This document shows positions 1 to 8,910 of a stretch of DNA of 64,000 nucleotides, one piece after another. The DNA comes from an uncultured Draconibacterium sp. (lineage in GTDB: Bacteria > Bacteroidota > Bacteroidia > Bacteroidales > Prolixibacteraceae): the NCBI RefSeq assembly GCF_963674925.1, contig NZ_OY771647.1, positions 1,813,501 through 1,877,500 of the forward strand, in the 5' to 3' direction. The position numbers and the translations under genes were made by a program. Position 1 is the stretch's first letter. Each line of letters opens with the position of its first letter. Under the pieces are notes generated by a model. It had not been told where the DNA came from, did not search any database, and saw only the letters and a program-made list of their open reading frames with translations.

Positions 1-19
1 TGTTAAAACTGCAGGTTTA

Positions 20-1429
20 TTAATCTTTAGCTTTTAATCCCAATTCTTCTGCTTTTTTCATCATAAAAGCAAAAGCTTCCTCGTAATTGTTATGAATTTC
101 GCCATCCAGAATAGCTTCTTTAATGGCATCTTTTAGCAGGCCAACTTCGCGGCATGGCGACAAGTTAAACGTCTCCATTATAAGGTCGCCATCAACCGGA
201 GGCTGAAAATTACGGATAGCATCTTTCTCTTCAATCTCCTTTAACTTTTGGCGAACTACTTTGAAGTTTTTCATATAGCGTTTCACCTTCTCCGGATTCT
301 TCGATGTGATATCGGCCTCGCAAAGTGTCATTAAATCATCGATGTCATCCCCGGCTTCAAAAAGCAGACGACGCACAGCTGAGTCGGTTACAATTTCTTC
401 TGAAAGCACAATTGGCCGCATGTGCAGGCCTACCATTTTCTGAACGTATTTCATTTTTTCATTCAGCGGTAGTTTCATACGTTTAAAGATCTTGGGGATC
501 ATTTTAACCCCAACAAAATTGTGGGCGTGGAAAGTCCAGCCCAGGTCTTCAACAAAACGTTTTGTTTTGGGTTTGGCAATGTCGTGCAATAATGCCGACC
601 AGCGCAACCACAAATTATCGGAGTTGGGTACCAGGCGGTCGAGTACTTCAATGGTATGATAGAAATTATCTTTATGACCGATGCCGTTTACTTTCTCAAC
701 ACCTTTCATATTTTGCAGTTCGGGGAAGATTATGGCCAGCAAACCTGTTTCTTCGAGTAGTCGAAAACCTTTCGAAGGTTTTGGGGCCATAATAATTTTA
801 TTCAGTTCTTCAATAATTCGCTCGGCAGAAACAATTTTAATACGGTCTTTATTTCTGGCGATTGCTTGTAAGGTTTTATCCTCAATTTCAAAATCAAGCT
901 GAGTGGCAAAACGAATGGCACGCATAATGCGCAAAGGATCATCGGAGAACGTAATGTCAGGATCGAGTGGTGTGCGGATGATCTTGTTATTTAAATCATC
1001 CATCCCGTTAAACGGATCGACCAGCTCGCCAAAACGATCGCCGTTTAAACTAAAGGCCATTGCGTTGATGGTAAAATCTCGGCGATTCTGATCGTCTTCC
1101 AGGGTGCCGTCTTCCACAATCGGTTTTCTCGAATTGCGCTGGTACGATTCTTTTCGGGCACCTACAAACTCAATTTCAAGGTCGTTGTATTTTAACATGG
1201 CTGTACCAAAGTTTTTAAATACATTAACTCTTGGGCGTGGTTTAAGAGTTTTGGCCACTTCTGTTGCGAAATCAATACCACTGCCAATGGTTACAATGTC
1301 AATATCTTTTGAAGGTCGTTCGAGAAACAGATCACGTACATATCCTCCAATCACATAAGTTTCTGTTTCCACACGGTCGGCAACTGCCTGTATATCTTTG
1401 AAAATCTTCTCTTTTAGCTTGCTGTTCAT
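20..1429 (-). CDS. cca: CCA tRNA nucleotidyltransferase / poly(A) polymerase family protein with HD domain
   Basis: Cytoplasmic enzyme that adds or repairs the 3' CCA end of tRNAs. The N-terminal nucleotidyltransferase head has the signature GGYVRDLFL followed by DIDIV, where the two Asp residues bind metal. The RNA/ATP-binding segment follows (RRDFTINAMAF, then DPLRIMRAIRFATQL). A C-terminal HD phosphohydrolase-like domain has the LLHDIAKP motif. The reading frame opens at 1489, but the Met at 1429 (MNSKLKEKIFKD) gives the usual short N-terminus, about 469 residues. The gene diverges from the thioredoxin gene. The family call is secure. Whether it does full CCA addition or only part of it cannot be told from sequence. 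Confidence 0.9.
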   Translation of the reverse strand: MNSKLKEKIFKDIQAVADRVETETYVIGGYVRDLFLERPSKDIDIVTIGSGIDFATEVAKTLKPRPRVNVFKNFGTAMLKYNDLEIEFVGARKESYQRNSRKPIVEDGTLEDDQNRRDFTINAMAFSLNGDRFGELVDPFNGMDDLNNKIIRTPLDPDITFSDDPLRIMRAIRFATQLDFEIEDKTLQAIARNKDRIKIVSAERIIEELNKIIMAPKPSKGFRLLEETGLLAIIFPELQNMKGVEKVNGIGHKDNFYHTIEVLDRLVPNSDNLWLRWSALLHDIAKPKTKRFVEDLGWTFHAHNFVGVKMIPKIFKRMKLPLNEKMKYVQKMVGLHMRPIVLSEEIVTDSAVRRLLFEAGDDIDDLMTLCEADITSKNPEKVKRYMKNFKVVRQKLKEIEEKDAIRNFQPPVDGDLIMETFNLSPCREVGLLKDAIKEAILDGEIHNNYEEAFAFMMKKAEELGLKAKD

Positions 1430-1523
1430 CTGACAAAAATCGTATTTCAAAATGGACTTTTCTGCCACTTTGATAAAAAATCGTGACAAAATTACAATTA
1501 TTTAGTTGAAATTAAGTAGTAAC

Positions 1524-1553
1524 TTGTGATTTCAAAATTTGGTATTATCTTTG
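1524..1553 (+). promoter_or_regulatory. Bacteroidota-type promoter of trxA
   Basis: TTG at 1524-1526, a 19-nt spacer and TATCTTTG at 1546-1553 match the Bacteroidota housekeeping consensus (TTG at -33, TAnnTTTG at -7). The start point should fall near 1558-1560, giving a leader of about 45 nt before the ATG at 1606. Confidence 0.7.
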
Positions 1554-1605
1554 ATATGAAAATATCGAAATAAATAGATATATAAATATTGAAAATTATA
1601 AAATC

Positions 1606-1977
1606 ATGTTGGAACATTTAACGAAAGAAACATTTAAAGAGAAAGTTTTCAATTTTGAAACTAACAAAGAGTGGAAATACGAAGGTGAAAAGCCATGTTT
1701 GATTGACTTTTACGCCGATTGGTGTGGACCATGTAAAATGGTTGCTCCGGTGCTGGAAGAGTTGCAATCGGAGTATGGCGAGAGTATCGTAATTTATAAA
1801 GTTAACACTGAAGAGCAGCAGGAATTAGCCGGAATGTTTGGTGTGCAAAGTATCCCGTCGTTGTTGTTTGTACCGCAAGACGGACAACCACAAATGGCAA
1901 TGGGAGCACTTCCGAAACAAACGTTCGAGAAAGCAATTTCTGACGTATTAAAAGTTGAAAAACCTCAGGCTAATTAA
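1606..1977 (+). CDS. trxA: Thioredoxin
   Basis: Small cytoplasmic dithiol oxidoreductase that reduces protein disulfides, normally recharged by thioredoxin reductase. The classical active site WCGPCK is at residues 39-44, with Cys40 and Cys43 the redox pair. A cis-Pro follows in the segment QSIPSLLFV. At 123 residues it is slightly longer than E. coli thioredoxin because of an N-terminal extension rich in charged residues; no signal peptide is present. It has its own promoter, and its last 8 bases overlap the 3' end of murF on the opposite strand. The family call is secure; the symbol is by similarity. Confidence 0.92.
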   Translation: MLEHLTKETFKEKVFNFETNKEWKYEGEKPCLIDFYADWCGPCKMVAPVLEELQSEYGESIVIYKVNTEEQQELAGMFGVQSIPSLLFVPQDGQPQMAMGALPKQTFEKAISDVLKVEKPQAN

Positions 1978-3265
1978 GAAGATCGAGTACTTTTTCAAGC
2001 TGTATACCGCGGGAACCTTTTATTAAAATGTTCCCGTTTTTTATGGGCTCATTTTTAAGGTAACCACATAAATCGTCAACCTGTATAAAGGATTTTATAC
2101 CTTCCCCGGTGTTGACTTTCGAGAACTCTTTACCCACTAAAAAGGTGCTAACTTTTAATGATTCAGGAATCAACTCAACGATTTTTGTATGTTCATCTTC
2201 TGAATATTCTCCCAGTTCAAGCATGTCGCCAAGAATGAGGTATTTATCGCCTTTTAGGTTTTCCAGAAAACTTTCGATGGATGCTGCCATACTTGTTGGG
2301 TTGGCATTGTAGGCATCCATAATAATCTTTAGTTCGCCTTTGTTTATTAACTGCGAGCGATTGTTAGTGGGGTGGTATTCTTTTATGGCTTGCTGGATTT
2401 CTAACGGATCAACATCAAAATAATTTCCGATACAGGCAGCCGCTAAAATATTTTCAAAATTAAAATCGCCAATCAGATTGCTGTTCAGGTAAAGTACGCC
2501 CTTTTTAAAATTGGCTTTTACATGAAGAAACGGAGGACTTTGAATCGTTTCGCCGGTGAACGACGCATTTTCTTTTCCGTAAGAAATGCGTTTTGGAAGT
2601 GCTTCGCCAATTTCTTCAAGTAATTTATTGTCTGCGTTGTAAAAAACAACTCCATTTTTTTCCCCCAGATAATCGTATAGTTCGCCCTTGGTTTTTATTA
2701 CACCTTCAAACGAGCCAAAACCTTCGAGGTGCGCCCGGCCGATGTTGGTAATTATGCCAAAATCAGGATCAGCAATTTTACACAGATCGGCAATTTCGCC
2801 GGGATGATTGGCACCCATTTCAACCACGCCAAATTCAGTGTTTTTATCCATCGCTAGCAGCGTTAAGGGAACTCCGATGTGGTTGTTTAAATTTCCCTGG
2901 GTAAAGCTTACTTTGAATTTCTTAGCAAGCACTGTTGAGATCAACTCCTTTGTGGTCGTTTTTCCATTGGTGCCGGTAATGGCAAGTATGGGCAATCCCA
3001 ATTGTTTTCGGTGATGATGGGCCAGTTGTTGTAATGTGGTCAAAACATCGTCTACCGGTAATATTTTGTCATCGGTGGCATATTCTGCTTCATCCACAAC
3101 TGCATAAGCAGCTCCTTTTTTCAGGGCATCGTGGGCATATTTATTGCCATTAAAATTAGCCCCTTTTAGAGCGAAGAAAATACAGCCGTTCTCAATTTTA
3201 CGGCTATCGGTAGATACTTTTGTTGATTTTAGAAAACAACCGTAGATAGTTTCAATACTTGTCAT
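1970..3265 (-). CDS. murF: UDP-N-acetylmuramoyl-tripeptide--D-alanyl-D-alanine ligase
   Basis: Adds D-Ala-D-Ala to the UDP-MurNAc-tripeptide, the last cytoplasmic step in building the peptidoglycan pentapeptide. The N-terminal uridine-binding region contains STDSRKIENGCIFFALKG, the hallmark of MurE/MurF. The Mur ligase ATP loop GTNGKTTTKE is near residues 98-107. NLNNHIGVPLTLL and EMGANHPGEI match MurF rather than MurC, MurD or MurE. The C-terminal domain has the MurF-typical DAYNANPTSM. Length (431 residues) is normal. It ends tail to tail with trxA, overlapping by 8 bp. No other mur gene lies nearby, as is usual for murF in Bacteroidota. Confidence 0.95.
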   Translation of the reverse strand: MTSIETIYGCFLKSTKVSTDSRKIENGCIFFALKGANFNGNKYAHDALKKGAAYAVVDEAEYATDDKILPVDDVLTTLQQLAHHHRKQLGLPILAITGTNGKTTTKELISTVLAKKFKVSFTQGNLNNHIGVPLTLLAMDKNTEFGVVEMGANHPGEIADLCKIADPDFGIITNIGRAHLEGFGSFEGVIKTKGELYDYLGEKNGVVFYNADNKLLEEIGEALPKRISYGKENASFTGETIQSPPFLHVKANFKKGVLYLNSNLIGDFNFENILAAACIGNYFDVDPLEIQQAIKEYHPTNNRSQLINKGELKIIMDAYNANPTSMAASIESFLENLKGDKYLILGDMLELGEYSEDEHTKIVELIPESLKVSTFLVGKEFSKVNTGEGIKSFIQVDDLCGYLKNEPIKNGNILIKGSRGIQLEKVLDLLN

Positions 3266-3293
3266 AAAGCAAAAATACGATTCAATTTGGCAT

Positions 3294-3325
3294 AAAAAAA
3301 GCTCCGCAGATTTACGAAGCTTTTC
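3294..3325 (-). terminator. Rho-independent terminator after gldJ
   Basis: On the minus strand a stem AAAGCTTCG / GCGGAGCTTT (with a wobble pair) is followed by a run of T residues, just past the end of gldJ at 3344. Confidence 0.65.
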
Positions 3326-3343
3326 TGAAAATATTTTTAAGAT

Positions 3344-4798
3344 TTAGAAACCTTCAGGGCTTCCAACTCTGGTCATTGCACAACGGAAACCAAGATCGTT
3401 CTGTGCTTTTGTCTGCTCCAGGTAACGACGTGTTCCGGGAACCAACCAATAAGGGCGATCTTGCCACGATCCTCCTTTATACACACGTACTTCATCATCA
3501 ATTAATGAAGAGAATGCACCAGGTCTGTCATCCTGAATATACATGCCATCGGTTTGTTTATCGTTACCAATCCATGTATCTCCTTCAACAATCTGCGAGT
3601 TAGGATCACCATCCAAAACATTTCGGTAATCCATTCCGGCAATTGTATCTCTTATGAGTTCACCATATTGATCTCTCTCTAATTGTCCATTTTGGTCGCG
3701 ACGATATTCTGTAATTACATTACCACGGAATGGGTTAAACTCTTCCACATCGTTTAACGACATTGGACGGTAAACATCGGCCACCCATTCGTTAACGTTA
3801 CCCGACATACAATATAAGTTGTAATCGTTAGGTTCGTATGAGAAAACTGGTGCAGCAATGTCTGCGTTGTCGTTCAGCGCTCCTGCCATACCCATCATAT
3901 CACCACGTCCACGAACAAAGTTGGCTTTTAAACGGCCTTTTTCTTTTTTCTTATCCTGACGAAGATAAGAGCCGTTCCATGGATATATTTTACGGTCGGT
4001 AAGTAATTCACCATCCGTATTACCAATTAAACCGTAGGCAGCATATTCCCATTCTGCTTCGGTTGGCAGGCGGTAATTAGGTAGCATAATTCCATCTTCC
4101 CATTTTGGGCGACGTGTTGTTCCGTCAGGATTTTCAACAGGTTTGTCACCTTCTGTTCCCTGGTATAATCCTGCTAAATAAGTATCCGTTGTATATACGT
4201 TTTCGCCCGCTTGGCTATTGTCATGCGTAATAATTCCTTTATCTACCAATATTTGTTCATTAACCCTGTCGGTACGCCAGGCACAATAAGCTTCGGCCTG
4301 TTCCCAGCTAACACCAACCACCGGATATTCTGAATATGCCGGATGACGGAAATAATTATTTACATAAGGTTCGTTGTAAGCTAAATCTTTACGCCAAACA
4401 CTTGAGTCGGGTGTAATAGCCTTCATCCTTTCTACATCACCGGGGTATACACGACCTGTCCAGTGCGTAAATTCACGGTAGTCCTGATTTGAAACTTCTG
4501 TTTCGTCCATGTAAAATGAAGCTACAGTAACTCTTCGTGGGTAATTGTCGTTGCGGTACATTACGTCTTGTTCAACACGACCCATGGTAAACGTACCACC
4601 CTGAACAAAAACTAAACCCGGTCCGGCTTCCTGCTCGTAACCCGAAATATTTGGAATATTTCCGGTCTCTTCAGCATTATATTCCCAACCAGTAGTTCGT
4701 GATGAATCTCCTTTACCTCCTATTCCGAATAATCCACATCCTGATACGAATGCGGCTAAGGCAATAAATACGAGTGGTTTTAATTTGTTAAAATTCAT
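3344..4798 (-). CDS. gldJ: Gliding motility / type IX secretion lipoprotein GldJ-like (SUMF1 fold)
   Basis: Outer-membrane lipoprotein of the T9SS/gliding apparatus, related in fold to formylglycine-generating enzymes but thought to be structural. With the start at 4798 the protein is 484 residues and begins with a lipoprotein signal whose lipobox ends FVSGC (Cys21). The SUMF1 core is clear: FVQGGTFTMGR, then MDETEVSNQDYREF, VVGVSWEQAEAYCAWR, LPTEAEWEYAAYG and the C-terminal GGSWQDRP...DLGFRCA. The frame is open to 4846, but a -7 promoter element (TATATTTG, minus strand, 4832-4825) lies inside that extension, so 4798 is the better start. GldJ and GldK share this fold. The position next to porU-porV matches the gldJ locus of Flavobacterium. 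Confidence 0.88.
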   Translation of the reverse strand: MNFNKLKPLVFIALAAFVSGCGLFGIGGKGDSSRTTGWEYNAEETGNIPNISGYEQEAGPGLVFVQGGTFTMGRVEQDVMYRNDNYPRRVTVASFYMDETEVSNQDYREFTHWTGRVYPGDVERMKAITPDSSVWRKDLAYNEPYVNNYFRHPAYSEYPVVGVSWEQAEAYCAWRTDRVNEQILVDKGIITHDNSQAGENVYTTDTYLAGLYQGTEGDKPVENPDGTTRRPKWEDGIMLPNYRLPTEAEWEYAAYGLIGNTDGELLTDRKIYPWNGSYLRQDKKKEKGRLKANFVRGRGDMMGMAGALNDNADIAAPVFSYEPNDYNLYCMSGNVNEWVADVYRPMSLNDVEEFNPFRGNVITEYRRDQNGQLERDQYGELIRDTIAGMDYRNVLDGDPNSQIVEGDTWIGNDKQTDGMYIQDDRPGAFSSLIDDEVRVYKGGSWQDRPYWLVPGTRRYLEQTKAQNDLGFRCAMTRVGSPEGF

Positions 4799-4880
4799 TG
4801 TTTGTATAAATTTTCTCATCGACACAAATATAACTAATTTGTTCAATTCTTATTGTTCAGCCTTTTCAATTATTTTATTC

Positions 4881-4909
4881 TTGATTTAATAAGGATGTTA
4901 ATATCTTTG
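4881..4909 (+). promoter_or_regulatory. Bacteroidota-type promoter of porU
   Basis: TTG at 4881-4883, an 18-nt spacer and TATCTTTG at 4902-4909 lie in the gldJ-porU divergent region (4799-5005). The leader would be about 90 nt. The minus-strand -7 element of gldJ (TATATTTG, 4832-4825) lies back to back with it. Confidence 0.65.
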
Positions 4910-5005
4910 GCATGATTCGGCGATAATCAGTGGTTTGTTTGCTGCTTTATTTGCAATATTGGAAGCCAATAGCCGTTTATAAGCTTATATTATTGACAGT
5001 ATTTT

Positions 5006-8000
5006 ATGAATAAATATCTACTCCTGTTATTTGTTGTTATGGTTGGTTTTGCTGTTAGCGATGTGCATAACGAGATTATTGTACTTAACTGGCAGGAAAA
5101 TCCGGGAAGTCGCGACGGAGAAGTGTTGGAATTCTTTGAGAATGCAGATATATCGGGCGATCTGGCGCACCTTTCTTTGCCTGTTTATACCCGGCTTTAT
5201 AGCCTTGATAATCCAAATAAAATACTTCGGTTTAGTATCGAGAATCCTGTTTTTGAAGAGGTGAGTGACAGTATTAAGAAAATATTAGCTATTGAAATTC
5301 CTTCGGAAATAAAAGTAAATACTTCTGTTGTACAGTCGGGGAGCGAAAAAAAAATCGAACTTCAGATTATTCCGCTGAAAGAAGAGAATGGTAAAATATA
5401 CCGGTTAAAAAGTTTTGGGTTACGCGCTGCTCCCGATGTTTATAAAAAATCGGTTCAAGCGATAAATTGGAAATCAGAATCGGTGCTGGCAACGGGCGAT
5501 TGGGTAAAAATCCGCACCTCCGGAAAGGGAATTTATAAAATACCATTTTCTCGATTAATTGATTGGGGATTCTCTGATCCTGCACAAGTAGGGGTATTCG
5601 GAAGCGGAGGAATAATACAACCGGAAGATCCAGGAGAGATTAATTACGATGATTTGGAGGAGTGTGCAGTTTGGACAGCCACCAACAGCGGCGAAGAATG
5701 TTTGTTCTTTTATGCACCCGGAATTACCGAATGGGATTTAAATACATCAGGTGTTTTTACACATCATTCGAATGAATATACTACCCAGGGGTATTTCTTC
5801 CTGGGAAATACAGGAACACCAAAACAGCCCGAAACATTGGACAATGTTTCAGATGAGATTACTCATTCAACATCAACGTTTGATTGCTACGACCTTATAG
5901 AATATGAAAAACACAACTTATTGGAATTGGGTTCGGGGAAAAGCTGGTACGGCGACCGGTATACATTTGGCGGATCAAAAACCTACACTTTTACGGTTAC
6001 TGGTCCGGCAGAAGTAACAGCAGCCAAATTAACAGTGAGTGGTGCTGCACGGTCGTTTCGGTCGTCGAATTTTGGGGTTGCCGCTAACGGAACGGAAGCC
6101 GGAACAGTATCATTCAGAAGTGTTGACACCGGCGAAACTTACGGTATTTATGCCGATCCCGAAACCACAACAATGGATGTTGATTTATCGGAAGGTGAGC
6201 AGGAAATTAGGCTTACCTACAATGCCTCGAACAGCAGTGCCGAAGCATGGCTTGATTATATTGAATTGAACTACCGACGAAACATTGCAGTGGGCGATGC
6301 TCCTTTGTTTTTTCGCGATTCAAAATCGCTTGGGGCCGGAAACGTGGTTGAGTTTCAGGTGGCCAATGCAGGAAGCGATACAAAAGTTCTGGATGTTTCC
6401 GATATTAACGATGCTAAAGAGATAAATGCGGTGCTAAATGGCACTGATTTACGTTTTAACCAGGAAGCTTCGGAACTAAAAGAATATGTGGTTTTTAATA
6501 CGACAGGAACTTTCCCGGAACCTGTATTTGTTGAAAATGTTGAAAACCAGAATTTGCATGCCATAAATACACCGGAATTTCTGATCATCTCGCATAACAA
6601 TTTTATGAGTTCTGCTGAAGAATTGGCCAGTTTTCATCGTACGCAGGATGGAATGAGTGTGGAAGTGGTTGATGTAAATGATGTTTATAACGAATTCAGT
6701 TCGGGAAGCAAAAGCGCCACCGGAATCCGCAATTTTATAAAAATGATTTACGACCGGGAGAATACTTTAAAATATGTATTGCTTTTTGGCGATGGGAGTT
6801 ACGATAATCGAAACATAAGCGGCAGCGGACTGAATTTTATCCCAACTTATCAATCTTCGAACTCCTTGGATCCGTTAAACTCATACGTTAGCGACGATTA
6901 TTTTGTAATGCTCGATGCCGGGGAAAGCTTAGCGAATGGTTCTATCGATTTGGGTATTGGACGAATTCCGGCATCAACAGCTTATCAGGCGCAGTTGGTG
7001 GTTGATAAAATAAAACGTTATTACCAACCGGAAGCTTTGGGCGACTGGCGAAATGTGGTTTGTATGATCGGCGATGATGGAGATACCGGAATTCATATGC
7101 GGCAGTCGGAGCAGATTGCCGATACACTCAATAGCAATTACGGAGAATTTATTACCGACAAAATATATTTTGATGCATATGCCGAAAATATTACACCGGC
7201 AGGTGAGCGATATCCTGATGTAAATGCTGCAATTAACGAAAGGGTAGAAGAAGGGGTGTTGATCCTGAATTATATCGGGCATGCCAATAACAGTTTTCTG
7301 GCACATGAACATGTATTGGAAAAGGGTGATATTAATTCGTGGTCGAACCGAAATCAGTTGCCGATTTTTGTAACAGCAACCTGTGAGTTCAGCCGGTTTG
7401 ATGCTGATGAAACCTCGGCAGGTGAGGAAGTGCTGATGAATCCAAACGGTGGTGGTATCGGGCTGTTTTCTACCACACGTGTGGTAACTTCGGGAGCGAA
7501 CTTTATGCTGAGCAGAAGTTTTTACCGCTTTATTTTTGCCAAAGACGAAAATGGAGAACACTACCGAATGGGTGATGTAATGCGACTTGCAAAATCGAAC
7601 CTTGCCAACGGAATCAACAAACGTAATTTTTCGTTGCTGGCCGACCCGGCTTTAAAACTATCGTATCCGAAATACCAGGTGGTAACCACTTCGATAAATG
7701 GCGCTGATGCGACAAGCAACCCCGATACGATTGGAACACTCGAAAAAATTACCATCGAAGGTTATGTGGCCGATTATTTCGATAACAGGATTGATGATTT
7801 TAATGGAGAAATTACGCACACCGTTTATGATAAGGAAATGGATATAACAACCCTTGGAAATGGAGACGACAACAGACCGTTGACTTTCCAGGTCCAGAAT
7901 AACATTATCTACTCGGGAACAACCAGTGTTTCCAACGGAAATTTTAGCTTTAGTTTTGTTGTACCTAAAGACATTTCGAATAAAATAGGTTCGGGTAAGA

Positions 8001-8740
8001 TTATGTATTACGCCCAAAATGGCGAAGAGGATGCGCACGGTGCCTTTACGAATTTTAGTATTGGCGGAGAGGGATCGAACATTGCAGACAACAGCGGACC
8101 TGAGATTCTGCTTTACCTGGATTCGGAAAATTTTCAGTCGGGCGATAAAACCGGAAAGAACCCAACATTACTGGCTTATTTGTCGGATGAAAACGGTATC
8201 AACACGGTTGGAACCGGAATTGGACACGATATTACAGCGGTGATCGACAACGATTATTCGAAAGTATATGTGCTGAACAATTATTATCAGGCCGAAAAGG
8301 ATGACTACACCAGTGGCTCATTACAATACCCGTTAAACAATCTTTCGGTTGGAAAGCACACCTTGTCGTTAAAAGCATGGGACGTTGCCAATAATTCATC
8401 AGAAGTGGAAATTGAGTTTGAAGTCACCGGCGATTTTATCATCAATAAAATAAGTAATTACCCGAATCCCATAATGGATTATACCTATTTTGTAATCGAA
8501 CACAATCAGGCTGGCGAAAGCTTTTCGGCAATTTTTGATATTTATGATATCAACGGCAAATTGGTCGATCAGTTTGAAACGGAGATCAGTTCGAATGGAA
8601 GTACAAGTAACCCGGTGCGCTGGGATCTTTCAGAGTCAAAAATTCCGCTTACTCAGGGGGTTTATGTGTACCAGGTTTTTTTGAAAAACAACGATGGGGT
8701 AATTGCTTCTAAGTCAGGCAAATTACTGGTGGTGCAATAA
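5006..8740 (+). CDS. porU: Type IX secretion system sortase PorU (C25 peptidase family)
   Basis: Cell-surface sortase of the T9SS. In Porphyromonas it removes the C-terminal sorting domain of cargo proteins and helps attach them to anionic LPS. The protein has 1244 residues, with a short N-terminal signal segment and long beta-rich N-terminal domains. The gingipain-like C25 catalytic domain spans roughly residues 530-880, with the catalytic His in LNYIGHANN (His759) and the catalytic Cys in VTATCEFSRFD (Cys793). Ig-like and C-terminal sorting-type modules follow: ISNYPNPIMDYTYF, then IYDINGKLV and GVYVYQV. PorU itself is known to keep such a domain uncleaved. It stands between gldJ and porV, as in other Bacteroidota. 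The call is strong. Confidence 0.93.
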   Translation: MNKYLLLLFVVMVGFAVSDVHNEIIVLNWQENPGSRDGEVLEFFENADISGDLAHLSLPVYTRLYSLDNPNKILRFSIENPVFEEVSDSIKKILAIEIPSEIKVNTSVVQSGSEKKIELQIIPLKEENGKIYRLKSFGLRAAPDVYKKSVQAINWKSESVLATGDWVKIRTSGKGIYKIPFSRLIDWGFSDPAQVGVFGSGGIIQPEDPGEINYDDLEECAVWTATNSGEECLFFYAPGITEWDLNTSGVFTHHSNEYTTQGYFFLGNTGTPKQPETLDNVSDEITHSTSTFDCYDLIEYEKHNLLELGSGKSWYGDRYTFGGSKTYTFTVTGPAEVTAAKLTVSGAARSFRSSNFGVAANGTEAGTVSFRSVDTGETYGIYADPETTTMDVDLSEGEQEIRLTYNASNSSAEAWLDYIELNYRRNIAVGDAPLFFRDSKSLGAGNVVEFQVANAGSDTKVLDVSDINDAKEINAVLNGTDLRFNQEASELKEYVVFNTTGTFPEPVFVENVENQNLHAINTPEFLIISHNNFMSSAEELASFHRTQDGMSVEVVDVNDVYNEFSSGSKSATGIRNFIKMIYDRENTLKYVLLFGDGSYDNRNISGSGLNFIPTYQSSNSLDPLNSYVSDDYFVMLDAGESLANGSIDLGIGRIPASTAYQAQLVVDKIKRYYQPEALGDWRNVVCMIGDDGDTGIHMRQSEQIADTLNSNYGEFITDKIYFDAYAENITPAGERYPDVNAAINERVEEGVLILNYIGHANNSFLAHEHVLEKGDINSWSNRNQLPIFVTATCEFSRFDADETSAGEEVLMNPNGGGIGLFSTTRVVTSGANFMLSRSFYRFIFAKDENGEHYRMGDVMRLAKSNLANGINKRNFSLLADPALKLSYPKYQVVTTSINGADATSNPDTIGTLEKITIEGYVADYFDNRIDDFNGEITHTVYDKEMDITTLGNGDDNRPLTFQVQNNIIYSGTTSVSNGNFSFSFVVPKDISNKIGSGKIMYYAQNGEEDAHGAFTNFSIGGEGSNIADNSGPEILLYLDSENFQSGDKTGKNPTLLAYLSDENGINTVGTGIGHDITAVIDNDYSKVYVLNNYYQAEKDDYTSGSLQYPLNNLSVGKHTLSLKAWDVANNSSEVEIEFEVTGDFIINKISNYPNPIMDYTYFVIEHNQAGESFSAIFDIYDINGKLVDQFETEISSNGSTSNPVRWDLSESKIPLTQGVYVYQVFLKNNDGVIASKSGKLLVVQ

Positions 8741-8861
8741 TTTTCCGCTTTCGGTAAAATTTTTCGTAAAAAGCTACGTTTTCATTTTTTAGGCTTATAG
8801 CTACAACAAAAGAAAAGCTACGCCCGTAATGTAAAAGTATTCAGGGTAAAGATTTAACCTA

Positions 8862-8890
8862 TTGTTGCAAAGACAAATGTTATATCTTTG
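8862..8890 (+). promoter_or_regulatory. Bacteroidota-type promoter of porV
   Basis: TTG at 8862-8864, an 18-nt spacer and TATCTTTG at 8883-8890, about 20 nt before the porV start. porV can therefore be transcribed separately from porU, in excess of the sortase. Confidence 0.72.
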
Positions 8891-8910
8891 CACGCTCAAT
8901 TTTTAAAGGT

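Noticed and set aside
4799..4846. N-terminal extension of gldJ to 4846
   Set aside because: The extension destroys the lipoprotein signal position and overlaps the predicted -7 promoter element.
6974..7561. 195-codon minus-strand frame inside porU
   Set aside because: Antisense to the catalytic domain of PorU; no motif, no plausible promoter.
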